A stretch of DNA of 64,000 nt from Branchiostoma floridae. Taxonomy: Eukaryota; Chordata; Leptocardii; Amphioxiformes; Branchiostomatidae. This document shows positions 12,201 through 20,093 of the stretch, piece by piece. The DNA lies in assembly GCF_000003815.2 (NCBI RefSeq), contig NC_049995.1, forward strand, positions 14,102,262 to 14,166,261, written 5' to 3'. A model generated the notes under the pieces. The model was not told the DNA's origin, ran no database searches, and was given only the letters and a program-made list of their open reading frames with translations. Numbering within the stretch: the first letter of the stretch is position 1; every line of letters starts with the position of its first letter. The position numbers were made by a program, and so were the translations under genes.

Positions 12201-15200
12201 ATCAACATCCAACTTCCTGTCCGACAGCCAAGACAGCGGCCCCGACTTTTCCCTCCTGGCGGGCCGGTCCTTGGAGATGGCCACCAGTCCCCTGGCACCA
12301 GTCACGTCGACCCCCGACCGTGTAGCTGCTTCGCCGGCCGCCTCTTCGCCGAACCCCGAAGGACCCCTGTCACCAGTCCGCTTCCAACCACCACCCCCAC
12401 CCCAACCCCGCAGACCCCCTCCCCCGATGAGCCCCAGGCAACCCAGCAAGAGGAGCAGGAGAGCCAGGAAGGCGTACTCGCCTTGATGTTTTTGTTTATT
12501 TTTTTTAGCCTGATTTTAAAATATTTTTATTTCAGTTATCTTTTCATTTCTGATGTAGATTGTCAGCGTGGCACAGAGTTTTTATTCTTATGTAGACATT
12601 AAATTGGATTTACATTGCATGACGGGATAGCGTACCTAGACGCCATGTTTCCTTTGTTTGAAAAGCGCAACTTACTAGCACCAAGGCACTACGTAGAATT
12701 TAGATTGTGTTAATTTGTCGAAACTGGTAGTTTATGTGTATGATTATGAACCGTTCCTGTGTATATTTAAAATAGTAACTGAAGTGTTTTCGTCTGTTCT
12801 TTTTTTTTTGCTGAAGTTACGCAACGAATACGGTTCTCTTTTTGTATATATTTTTTTTGTTTGTACATGTTTATCGACCACTGTTACACCCTAGAAGTAC
12901 TAATGTCTGAATAAAGTTTTGTGAATGAAGTTCCGTGTCGTGAGGATGCTGTCTTGCTCAATTCTATATTCGCCCCTTCCGATATATTCTCTTCTTTATA
13001 TGCCGGACTGTCATATGTGCGTAGTAAACTCCTTGGTAAGTTATCCTACACCATGTACATACAAATGTTCTTTTTTTTTAATTTGTATTGTTTATGTGTT
13101 TGTCAGCAGGGCTAGCCCTTTGTAATAGCCATAGGCTAGTTGGGCAGCCCTGGCTGTGTGTTCGGTGCAGCCAAACCAATAAATAAATAAATAAATAAAC
13201 TCCTTGGTAACACAGAGTTCATATGACGTCAAAATTTACAGTATGGAATTATGGGATACTGCTAACAAACTCAACCAAACCACGCAACCCGCGGCCGCCA
13301 TTTTGTTTGTTTGTGTACCTTTTTTTGCCCGCGGCTTTGCAAAATTTCCTTATAATCTGCGGGCATCGTCAGGTAAAATATCGCAAATATGGACATCAAC
13401 AATTTATACAAGCATTAGCTACGAGTATTTTCATGTTCAACCAAATCAAAGGCTGTTTTCGTGGTGTTTTCGGTTTCGCCATTTGTCGGCAAATATACAA
13501 GTTGGAAATCGTACGCATCGAGGCATTTATACCGCAAATAGCTTGAACGTGGCTACATAAGTTTACTCCTTTACTTTGTGTTTTATCATCTGCGTAGCCG
13601 ACGGTTTTCTCAGCGTCTGCGGAGTGGAAAAAAACACCTTATGATGTGATTTGTAAACATAACGTTAACAAAACTTTGTAAGTAAAACGTGTGGTTCTTT
13701 TGCAAAATATTTTTGCAAAATCATGTAACAACAGTGCAGTTGTAAGAAAATGTTACAAGGATATTCACTGATGAATAAATGCACTGACAAATGAAGTACA
13801 TGTACCATCATACGATTAAGAACCAATTAAAATGCCTTTAAATCGTTAGAAAATTGAAAATTATGTCTGCCCCGTGCGGACATCGCCCAGCCTACACAAC
13901 TGCCGGCTTCCCTGCCGGCTTGAAGGTGAAATTCCCGTGCCTGCAATGTAAGTCCCCCGTCCGGGACACGTTGCTTCCCGGTGGAGAGATTCCCGCCACG
14001 GGAACCTGCGCTTCCGCGTGGAGAGATTCCCGCCACGGGAATTTCTCCCCCTGTATGGTGCTTTTCCCTCACGGGAATCGTTCCAATTCCCGTGAATCTG
14101 CCTACCTCACCAAAAGGCAGCAACCTCAGACCCTGGCGATTTAGCCCCACCTATTGCTAACTTCTTGCAATTCAGCACCTGGTTGTAAAGAAAGAACCTC
14201 ATGATCAAATAACAATAACAACAACGTTTCAGGTCCGAAGCTGTTTGTGAAGCCGAGCACCAAGTCCAACCGGCACATCATCATCAACGCGCTGAAGGAC
14301 TGCTGTCTGGCTGGAGAGGTCAATAACCAGGTCAAGGGGAAAGTGTTAGAGGTGAGAGGGCAAAGGGCAATAAAAGAGTCTAGTGAATCTGAATAGAAAA
14401 TTTATTCATACATAATTGGTTTGACTATAAAAGACATACAACTAATGCTGCATAGTTAGAACAAGGGCTTGCTTTAGTCATGAAGACAATTCAAAGACAT
14501 TACCGGGTTTCATTTGATATTTATTTCACTTATTGGAGAGGCTTGAAGTGATGTAATACTAGAAGAAGATTTCTGTTACAAGAAATATTAATATTCACTG
14601 ATGCATAGTATTTTTTTTTTTGCATCTCCTGAATCAATCTGAATTGTGCACATCTTTTTCCTTCAGTAGAAATCAAATGGAGTAGAAATCAAATGGAGAA
14701 TAGAGGTTTCATTTACTTTCCTCCCACTCTCCAGGCTCTTGCCATGTCCGAGTCTTTCCACTACGTGATTCTGTTCCGCGACGCGCGGTGCCAGTTCCGA
14801 GCAGTTTACTCTTACAACCCTGAGAACGAGAAAATCCACAAACTGGTGGGAAACGGGCCATCCAGCATCCAGGGGAAGATGATCAACAGCCTTTACAAGT
14901 AAGTTTGTTTGCTTGTTTGTTATTAAAGGCAACTCATCAGAGAAAAGTCACATTTTTTTTTTTTGTTCTTGTTTTTAGTCTGTAACAAGTTTTCTTTTAG
15001 AAGATAATCTACTATACTTTTGTATGGCATTCTATTCACAGTAACACACTGCACAAAATGCTATTTGCAAGATGAAAGGGTGTCGGTAACACTAAGAACG
15101 TTCTGAACTAAGCTTTCCTGATGTAGGCACAACAGGGGAATTCCCTCCAAAACAATCTCACTTCTATTTGTTCTGAATATTTCCCACTTAGCCCAAGACT

Positions 15201-15943
15201 GCCTTTCATAACAAAGATGAATTACGACTTGCCTTTTAGAGCCCACATTTTCCTACCCTGTTGCCTTTTCCAGTGAAGGTACAACAGTGGAGGGAAATAG
15301 TTTGTAGAGATTCCCTCCAAAGCAGTCTCTTTGCAATTTTTCCAAACAAAAAATTTTCCCACTATCATGAGACTGATAATTCCTTAGGACCTCCCCCATG
15401 TCAAAATGTTCCTAAGGCCTAGGAAAAAAAATGTTGTGTTTCCTGTTTCAGTCCTGAAAAAATTAGGGTCGGTAGGTAGGGATTATCTTTTTTTTTTTTT
15501 TTTTTTTTAGGCTAGCCAAAATTCTAGTGATACATATTTACAATACAGTTGAACAAAGTAAACTGAAATGTATGATTACACTTGTCTTTCAATGTCAAAC
15601 TTTAATTTTGTGCATGATAGATACATTTATCCTTCATTAGATGGGACAAGCAGTGTTTTACTTCAATAGGAAGCAGGCTAAATAAAAATTCTAACTGGAA
15701 GCTATGTGACTCCACTGCCCACCCAAAAAAAAAAAGTCTAGGGTCGGCAGGTTTTTTTAGGGTAGGTAGGGAAACAGGAAACACAACATTTTTTTTCCTA
15801 GGCCTAACCTGTTTCCTTTTTGCTGCAGGTACAATAGTGGAGGGAAACAGTTTGTAGGAATTCCTTCCAAAACGATGTCAGTCAGCGTCGACGCTTTAAC
15901 CATCCACAACCACCTGTGGCAGAGTAAGAAGTCGGGGAAGTGA
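286..15943 (+). CDS. CAMSAP: CAMSAP family microtubule minus-end binding protein, C-terminal part (coiled coil + CKK domain)
   Basis: CAMSAP/Patronin proteins bind and stabilise microtubule minus ends; the C-terminal CKK domain recognises the lattice. Exons: 286-372, 838-965, 2448-2638, 3206-3325, 14233-14351, 14735-14898 and 15829-15943 (stop TGA 15941-15943). They join in phase to 307 codons. In order: a GFF motif (VGFFSFNSADADK) that precedes the last coiled coil in the family; a highly charged E/R/K/Q coiled coil (exons 2-3, with KARKELIYQEYQRR); a basic KKSRPKS segment; a Ser-rich linker ending in SEYTG; then a complete CKK domain with GPKLFVKPSTKSNRHIIINA, CCLAGEVNN, CQFRAVYSYNPENE and the terminal VDALTIHNHLWQ. 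The 5' part of the gene, including the calponin-homology domain, lies left of the window. The intron before the CKK exons holds a 10-kb transposon. Family recognition is by eye but very strong. Confidence 0.95.
966..1740 (+). repeat. Tandem partial copies of the CAMSAP coiled-coil exon edge
   Basis: The intron after exon 838-965 contains at least four degraded copies of the exon's 3' end plus its donor and following intron: about 1096-1140, 1229-1325, 1428-1490 and 1592-1640. Each carries pieces of the text encoding KARQMEREAEQ, followed by GAGAAAGTAAGA and then 'gtcaaa...cttctttaagacatt'. Spacing is roughly 130-200 bp. Several keep a usable GTAAGA donor. They lack acceptors, so they look like tandem duplication debris and not like extra coding exons. 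Confidence 0.8.
1870..2226. mobile_element. MITE with GGGCTCGAAAT terminal inverted repeats
   Basis: The element starts GGGCTCGAAAT and ends ATTTCGAGCCC, and is flanked by tctctaaca (1861-1869) and tgtctaaca (2227-2235), a 9-base direct repeat with one mismatch. If the start is set two bases earlier (CAGGG...CCCTG), a hAT-type 8-bp site duplication is also possible. The inside is built from GGTGCACCCA motifs in both orientations, so each end folds back on itself. No coding capacity. Confidence 0.75.
2671..2795 (+). repeat. Partial duplicate of CAMSAP exon 2448-2638
   Basis: This stretch repeats about 110 bp of exon 2448-2638 (the part encoding REHEQEM...KGSSS) with only a few substitutions, including the downstream edge AAGGGGTCATCTTCAG followed by GTGCTT. 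The copy starts after a (GTTT)n run and has no acceptor. It could give an alternative 3' boundary if splicing skipped the first donor, but the frame between the two copies is not obviously kept. Confidence 0.8.
3289..3532 (+). repeat. 61-bp tandem repeat spanning a CAMSAP exon-intron junction
   Basis: Four near-identical 61-bp units start at 3289, 3350, 3411 and 3472, with a decayed fifth at about 3535. Each unit is the last 37 bases of the exon (GAACAG...TATACAG), then the donor GTATGTACC, then about 15 bases of intron. This creates four identical splice donors (GT at 3326, 3387, 3448, 3509) plus a weaker one near 3571. Because 61 is not a multiple of three, only the first donor joins to the CKK exon in frame. 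Confidence 0.9.
3574..3854. other. CAMSAP intron, nothing recognised
   Basis: Intronic DNA downstream of the 61-bp array. It has short open frames on both strands with no family resemblance, and no repeat that I recognise. Confidence 0.5.
3855..4041 (+). repeat. Dispersed repeat plus copy of the start of the CKK exon, left flank of the transposon
   Basis: The block runs GTGCCAAATGGCAGCC, CTCCTTGCAATTCAG, then CCTGGCTGTAAAGAGAGA. It matches the block at 14106-14215 right of the transposon and a third copy at about 39800-39940, so it is a dispersed repeat. Here it is followed at 4011-4041 by CCGAAGCTGTTTG and further partial matches to the first bases of the CKK exon (14236 onward). Exon start and adjoining repeat therefore appear on both sides of the transposon in direct orientation. 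Confidence 0.7.
4042..4225 (+). repeat. Left terminal inverted repeat of the transposon
   Basis: A GC-rich block of GGGTTCCCG and CGGGAA motifs, inverted relative to 13860-14105. Key matched segments: GCAGAGTCACGGGAA, CGGGAATCTCTCCACG, GCGGGTTCCCG, TCTCTCCACCGGGA and CGGACGGGAATTTCACC. It also has internal GGTTCCCG/CGGGAACC symmetry, so it could bind a dimeric protein. Confidence 0.8.
4500..6354. repeat. Transposon left subterminal spacer with internal repeats
   Basis: No gene is seen in this AT-rich, A-tract-rich stretch between the left TIR and the transposase stop. Two related segments lie in direct orientation at about 4910-5110 and 5680-5910. They share GTGTCACTTAGCATAG, CGGCAAATCGG and ATACACATGACGTCTG-type words, and a third ACACATGACGTCTG occurs near 5375. 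At 6261-6341 there are three 29-bp units (starts near 6262, 6291, 6320) centred on the small hairpin TAGGGGTTTTCTCCCCTA, just downstream of the transposase stop. Confidence 0.65.
6355..10363 (-). CDS. HMGXB3-like CxC4 / KDZ-family transposase
   Basis: Likely catalyses transposition of the surrounding element in the nucleus. Exons (high to low): 10363-10182, 9374-9179, 9051-8832, 8711-8427, 8027-7832, 7714-7663 and 7559-6355 (stop TAA). From the Met at 9374 the last six exons give 717 residues without a break. Cys/His clusters resemble the CxC4 cluster of HMGXB3: CVTCSRRQMACSH (about 78-90), CACRH and CSKCG (about 303-306). The RNase H-type core shows CDGT (Asp about 316), CPHGVCYGF, VYDNSCQLH (Asp about 620), RFHFKGHVGC and SQVNEQANS (Glu about 679); I infer these as the catalytic acids. 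Oddities: exon 10363-10182 ends in phase 2 and does not match the phase at 9374; the intron after 8427 uses a GC donor; and 6960-6883 looks like a 78-nt intron without stops. Family call is firm; the true N-terminus is not. Confidence 0.85.
8104..8335 (+). mobile_element. Retroelement-like fragment in a transposase intron
   Basis: The (AATG)n start, then 'aagacctttattgtacc...gccccactgggctaagta', looks like the reverse-oriented 3' tail of a dispersed non-LTR element or SINE. It lies wholly in the intron between exons 8711-8427 and 8027-7832. I recognise the style but cannot name the family. Confidence 0.4.
9375..10181 (-). other. First intron of the transposase gene
   Basis: Intron of about 0.8 kb between the putative first coding exon and the exon starting at 9374. 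Donor GTAAGT (10181-10176) and acceptor TATACAG are good. The segment at 9700-9800 has GTCCAGGTTCACGTCC and CTCTGGACCTGAAC words like those inside the hAT-type MITE at 59605-60199. No gene is seen. Confidence 0.45.
10380..10960. promoter_or_regulatory. Central divergent promoter with repeated CCAAT units
   Basis: This lies between the two transposon genes, which point away from each other. GCCAATCAAA occurs at 10475, 10601, 10728 and 10795. The first three are spaced 126-127 bp within a tandem unit that also carries CGTTTCTTTGTTGATGCAAA and GTCAAACAACTTCGACAAG. On the minus strand a TATA-like TATAAATA sits near 10411-10418, about 50 bp upstream of the ATG at 10363. Tandem CCAAT motifs between head-to-head genes fit a shared bidirectional promoter, and the repeat may also bind transposase. 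Confidence 0.65.
11008..12486 (+). CDS. Second transposon gene, unrecognised 311-residue protein
   Basis: Three exons, 11008-11269, 11510-11728 and 12032-12486, join in compatible phase to 312 codons including TGA at 12484-12486. The first ATG in good context (CCCCATGGCT) is at 11008, giving MAPRNSHLRRW. The N-terminal half is compact and W/C-containing (WFGTHWCRAN, NCWQFTGPEELLE, a helix LLPIQEQLEAAMVAWQEAN). The middle has CKPPKP and a PPYWPADIPWACPSKAPPGY motif followed by a basic helix MAMRRVLRSILLHVGKD. The last 130 residues are Pro/Ser/Gln-rich and disordered, ending in a basic KRSRRARKAYSP that could be a nuclear signal. I do not know the family. Position inside the TIRs and divergence from the transposase suggest an accessory or DNA-binding protein. 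A polyadenylation signal follows at 12910. Confidence 0.8.
11425..11463 (+). repeat. 39-bp dispersed repeat, copy 1
   Basis: GTACTTGCAATTAGCC..GGGCATGAACTTGCAAATAAAC here matches 41769-41809 almost base for base. This copy lies in an intron of the second transposon gene; the other sits at the edge of a mariner-type MITE. Probably the 3' end of an unidentified dispersed element. Confidence 0.6.
12910..12915 (+). terminator. AATAAA polyadenylation signal of the second transposon gene
   Basis: AATAAA lies 424 bp after the stop codon and is followed by a GT-rich stretch (GTTTTGTGAATG), as expected for a cleavage and polyadenylation site. Confidence 0.6.
13040..13195 (+). mobile_element. SINE-like insertion with 15-bp target-site duplication
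   Basis: TAAACTCCTTGGTAA occurs at 13025-13039 and again at 13196-13210. Between them is a short element with GGGCTAGCCC and GGCTAGTTGGGCAGCCCTGG, ending in an (AATA)n tail. A long duplication plus an A-rich simple tail are hallmarks of LINE-driven retroposition. It inserted into the transposon's right arm, so it is younger than that copy of the transposon. Confidence 0.8.
13211..13859. other. Transposon right arm, gene-free
   Basis: Between the SINE and the right TIR. Two short overlapping frames (13204-13560) have no recognisable domain and no clear splice or start context. No other structure is seen apart from T-rich tracts. Confidence 0.5.
13860..14105 (-). repeat. Right terminal inverted repeat of the transposon
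   Basis: Inverted counterpart of 4042-4225. It is longer because GGTGGAGAGATTCCCG / CGTGGAGAGATTCCCG blocks are duplicated (13979-14040). The outer end is CCGTGAATCTGCCTAC. Confidence 0.8.
14106..14232 (+). repeat. Dispersed repeat copy at the right flank of the transposon
   Basis: It carries CACCAAAAGGCAGCAACC, CTTGCAATTCAGCACCTGG and TTGTAAAGAAAGAACC, followed by (AATAAC)n-like sequence, as in the copies at 3855-4007 and about 39800-39940. It ends in the acceptor TTTCAG of the first CKK exon at 14233, so the repeat supplies the branch-point region of this intron. Confidence 0.7.
15103..15335 (+). repeat. Two decayed copies of the last CAMSAP exon start
   Basis: At 15266-15330, TTGCCTTTTCCAGTGAAG then GTACAACAGTGGAGGGAAATAG and ATTCCCTCCAAAGCAGTC match the final acceptor and the first ~55 bases of exon 15829-15943. 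A poorer copy is at about 15118-15165 (GGGGAATTCCCTCCAAAACA). Neither keeps the reading frame, so they are duplication remnants. Confidence 0.75.
15416..15804. mobile_element. PIF/Harbinger-type MITE, TAA target duplication
   Basis: The ends are GGCCTAGGAAAAAAAATGTT... and its reverse complement (match over about 34 bp, through TGTGTTTCCTGTTTC). The flanks are TAA at 15413-15415 and 15805-15807. A 3-bp T(A/T)A duplication and a GGCC-type end are characteristic of PIF/Harbinger. It lies directly before the last CAMSAP exon and supplies part of its upstream intron. A poly-T run of about 22 occurs at 15489-15510. Confidence 0.75.
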
Positions 15944-16139
15944 ACGCTCTACGCCGCTTTTCATACCGTCTCAGATGCGACGGCCACTTGTATGCGTCGC
16001 TTCCTGTCGTTTGCAGCTATACCAACTTTCAACAATCATGTATTTAGGAAAAAGCCATTCGATAATCTGGATACATTTAAATGTTTCCTGCACTGCTAGT
16101 ACGTCCTTTCAAAGGTTGCAGTCAGTCTCTATCTGTTAA

Positions 16140-16922
16140 CCATTACTCCACCAAGGGTGTACCCATGTACCAAATTTTTGTTGGTGACAGCAGAAGGTAG
16201 CAGGGTTGGGGTTAACCATTTCCTTGCTAAGGGTGTGCCTGTGTACCACATTTTTGTTGGTCACAGTAGGGTTTGTTTTAACTTGCTGTAAGCTAAGGGT
16301 GCACACATGTACAGTCAAACCTGTATTAGGGGCCACCTCTACAGAGGGGCCACCTGTCCATAGTGGCCACTTTTTGTCGGTCCCTTGGGTATTTTATCTA
16401 CAAGTTGCCACCTCTATACAGAGGCCACCTGTCTATAGTGGCCACATTGTCCAGTCCCTTGAGTGGCCGCTATAGACAGGTTTGACTGTACCAAATTTGT
16501 GTTGGTGACAACAGAAGACAGCAGAGTTAAGATTAACCATTCCCATGCTAAGGGTGATGCCTAGATACCAAATGTTTGTTGGTTACATCAAAGTTAGGGT
16601 TAACTGTCCCTAAGCTAAAGGTGCACCCATATACCAAATTCGTGTTGGTCACAGCAGAAGGCATTAAATTAAGCTTAACCATCCCATTGCTAAGGGTGTT
16701 GCCTGCGTACCACATTTTTGTTGGTTACAGTAGGGTTTGGGTTAACCTACCCAATGCTAAGGGTGCACCCCATTACCAAATTTTGGTTGGTTAGAGCAAG
16801 GTTAGGGTTAACCTGTCATGTGCTAAGGGTGCACACATGTACTTGCACCAAATTTGTGTTGGTTGTAGCCATAGTCAGCAGGGTTAACCATAACACTGCC
16901 AAGGGTACACTCGTGCAGGACA
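16140..16922 (+). repeat. Tandem repeat in the CAMSAP 3' region, about nine 66-76 bp units
   Basis: Units begin TTAACC and contain TGCTAAGGGTGCAC, TGTACCAAATTT and GTTGGT(C/T)ACAG...GGGTTAGGG. Starts are near 16135, 16213, 16280, 16533, 16599, 16676, 16741, 16807 and 16883. The third unit is split by the MITE at 16312-16488. Many short frames here result from the periodicity. Confidence 0.8.
16312..16488. mobile_element. Tc1/mariner-type MITE with TA target duplication
   Basis: It starts CAGTCAAACCTGT and ends ACAGGTTTGACTG, flanked by TA on both sides (16310-16311, 16489-16490). Interior GGCCACCTGTCTATAGTGGCCAC motifs are repeated. The same ends occur at 37662 and 41285-41769, and a related right end is near 58907. 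Confidence 0.85.
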
Positions 16923-19900
16923 GTAAATACAATGTTCGTGTATAATGTTTCATAGTTACATATAGGCTAGGGAAACATTCATCTTTCTTGTTCTTGTATT
17001 TTATATCTCCCAGTTGAGATTGTCCCATATTTATTGATAGGAATTACAGCTATTATTGTGTCTTTGTTATCAAGTTTGTGGAGTTTATCCTAGACCTAGT
17101 GTTGCACTTATTTTATATTGTAGGCAGTCTCCAAGCAGGCGTATCGGTTCGGCTTGTTCAGTTTGTCTTGTGGCCTTTTCCGCATTTCTACGGCCCTGTT
17201 CATGATGCAAATATGAAAACGGTTTCTTCGATTCACGGCCTACAATCAGCCTGTAAACGGTTGCCCTTTGTGTTCACGATACAAACTTTCATCCACTCGT
17301 AAACGGTATTAGATGTTTTACTTTGTATTTCAATTGTGTATACAACTAGTGGCGCTCATGTCTTTCTCTGGCGGTGTAATATAGGAGTAGAGTTAATTGG
17401 TGTACTAGCAGATAGATGTACTGAATGTTGCAAAAATACACATAAAACACAGAGATTGAATCCTTACGTCTGCTTGGAGATTGCTTACTATGGTCCCTGC
17501 CTCTGACATGCAGGATATAGCAAATCTGTAAGTAAGGGCCTGTATATATACTGAAGCAATGGATTGAATTGATTACTCAGATTGATTGAAAGGTGTCACG
17601 TAATTGATTGACATGGAACCTGATGGACAGTTATGGTTCATTTGTGTCTTGTGCTGATTGACGTGATGATTGGCGGGTGTCACTTCATTAACAGGTCATT
17701 AATTGGTCGTCAGGTAGCAATTGGTAGGCGTCAGTATGGCAACTGTATTGTACTGCCACCAAGCTCTACATTCAGAATTATGCATAAATTTTCTTAAATT
17801 TCTACCAAAGCAGACATCAATGTAACCATAGCAACCACATCGACATTGTACTAGTGGTGTATGCGTACCTTTTCATCATTTTGAATGCCGTGATGATATT
17901 TATAGCAGGAAAAAAAGATACACAGGAGATTTGAGAGTGCATACAGGACTGTAAGAATGCAGTGTGAACGTGCAATGTGCTATACCCCCTTCACACTTCC
18001 ATAGTGGGCTTCATAATGTACAATGTAAGCACAATGTACTGTATTTACTAGTTGACTACTGTATTATACACTCTTACATTATATGTCAGAAGGTTGGCGG
18101 TCAACTCAAAGAATTATTTCAAGCTTCTCTTAGCGTTTAGTTTAATAGCTGCAGGAATCACTAGTGCAATTTTTTGTTATTTTTTTTTTTTGCATATACT
18201 TTAGTTCAATAGTTAGACTGGCATACAAAAATTTGAGATGTTATAATGTTACTATTGTTAGAATATGCTTGTCAGAAATTATTCTAGGACTTGCTGCAAG
18301 AAGAAACTACTGAGAACAATCTTGAGAAGATGTAGAAAAAATACACTATACGATGAGCAAAATACATCTTAGTTTTGTTGTATAATGTTCTGTATCCATT
18401 TGAACATTGCACAATGTATATTAATCACTGCTTTGATGTATGCATTAAGAAGCTTTTGTCTGATATATAAGACATTTCACATCCAATAGTTGTATGGGAA
18501 TGAAGGTTCTTTGTTCAATTGTGTTCTAGTTACTTTGAAAAGTTTGATATCGCTGCATTTGCCTTGTCCCGAATATGCAGATTATCTTGTTACGCTGGCG
18601 TCGCTGCAACTGCCTTGTCCCGAACATGCAGATTATTGAGAGAATTTTTTTATGTAGCCAAAAGTATTGATAAAGCTAAGTATTCAGTTATGAACATTGT
18701 GGTGTAGTCACAACTTGTCAATATTCATACTCCTTGTTAGATAACTGCATGAATAGATAATGTTTAACTAAGAATGAAAAAGTGTCCATGATTGTTTGGA
18801 CTTATATTACGTAAAAATGTAAAATGCAACATTTGTCAGATTTTGCAATTTTGTGGGTGAAACTCAGAATGTGGCTTCGCACATCTCATATACATGCAAA
18901 AGGACTTCATTTATTGTCCCAAACTAAACAGATTGTACTAAGCGTAATAATCATAGTGTAATTTCCTTGTAAAATGGATATTGATATTAACATATTTATG
19001 GGAAAGGATATTCAGCATATTGGCTAGCTCCTTTTCATGGCAAATCTAGCCACCTAGTGGCTGATAGCGTGTTCTGTATATATTAGAGATATGATAATCA
19101 TAATTATCATAGACATTTACAAATATTGCTGTCTTCAAGGTCATGCCCTTGACCTCTCGTTATGACCTTGACCCCTGTCGTGACCAGGGTTGTGGCCTTC
19201 ATCTCCATGGTGATGACCTTGCATTTTGTCTCCCTGGTCTTGACTACCCAGGTTCATGACCTTGACCTTTGTTTCCAAGGTCATAACCTTTGACCCATGA
19301 CCTACACTTGTCAGTAACTATTAGTGTTGTCTGATGACCTTGTATTTTCCAGTGGGGCTGAAAGGTGTGAAAAGAGATTGTTGCATTAGTCGTTATTAGC
19401 TTAACTCTGTATCATTGGAATACCCATCAATACATCTTGTTGGAAGCAAGGACTTGTTTTTTTGCCTCATTTTTTATGGTTACTAGGTTTATGCTAAGTC
19501 TTACATATTTTTAGTAGTACAGTGGACTGTTATATCAATGTAACCCTACTTTACATGTGCAGTCTCGAGTATTTCATGCATGACATTGACAGAGTCAAGG
19601 ATCGTCCTGGTGTGAGTGCATAAAACCGTACAGTCTGGTTTTACACAGCTTACACAGTTCTGTGCAAAACTGGTATACATGTACTTGTTACTCGGTTACA
19701 CCAGGTCCTTCTGCTATTTTATCCGGAAACTGTTGAATGCAAAATAGTTTTCTTAGGTTAATCTAATTCTTTTAAACCATTGCAATGGCTTTTTTTTATT
19801 CAGTTGTGAAAAAAAATGCCACAATTGTTCCTCAATTTCAGACAAAATTTAATGTGGCTTTATTTGTCATGTAAAAATACAAAGTTTCACTCACTTGTCA

Positions 19901-20093
19901 TTCACCAAGAAAACCTTATTGATATGTAACTCCATAAGTATGGAATATATGATATGATGAAAATCACATGCAAAATCTCACGTTATTAGACCTAAAAGAG
20001 CAAAATATGAAAATGACCAGCATATATAAATGTGATATACATTTAAGTCCATGCAAAAGGACTTAGATAGATAATGGTAAAGACATGTAGAAC
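16923..20093. other. Gene-poor region downstream of CAMSAP
   Basis: I see no gene. It probably starts as CAMSAP 3' UTR. At about 19130-19320 there is a degenerate CATGACCTTGACC-rich minisatellite. Short frames (for example 17078-17302 and 18519-18707) have no domain or splice support. Confidence 0.5.

Larger units (their letters stand above)
4042..14105. mobile_element. About 10-kb KDZ-type DNA transposon with TIRs, transposase and a second gene
   Basis: The left end reads GTAAGCAGAGTCACGGGAA, and the reverse complement of the right end reads GTAGGCAGATTCACGGGAA. Similarity continues about 180-240 bp inward through GGGAATCTCTCCACG, GGTTCCCG and ATCTCTCCACCGGGA blocks. Three bases outside each end is ACCAAAA (4032-4038 and 14109-14115), a possible 7-8 bp target-site duplication; the next base differs (C versus G). 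Inside are an HMGXB3-like KDZ transposase (minus), an accessory gene (plus) and a divergent promoter between them. Zisupton/KDZ elements are known for 8-bp target duplications, which fits. Both genes look intact over most of their length, so the copy may be young. Confidence 0.8.

Noticed and set aside
13204-13560. 118-residue frame that might be a third transposon gene
   Set aside because: It has no domain, overlaps an equally long frame in another phase and lacks promoter or polyadenylation context; it starts inside a SINE target duplication.
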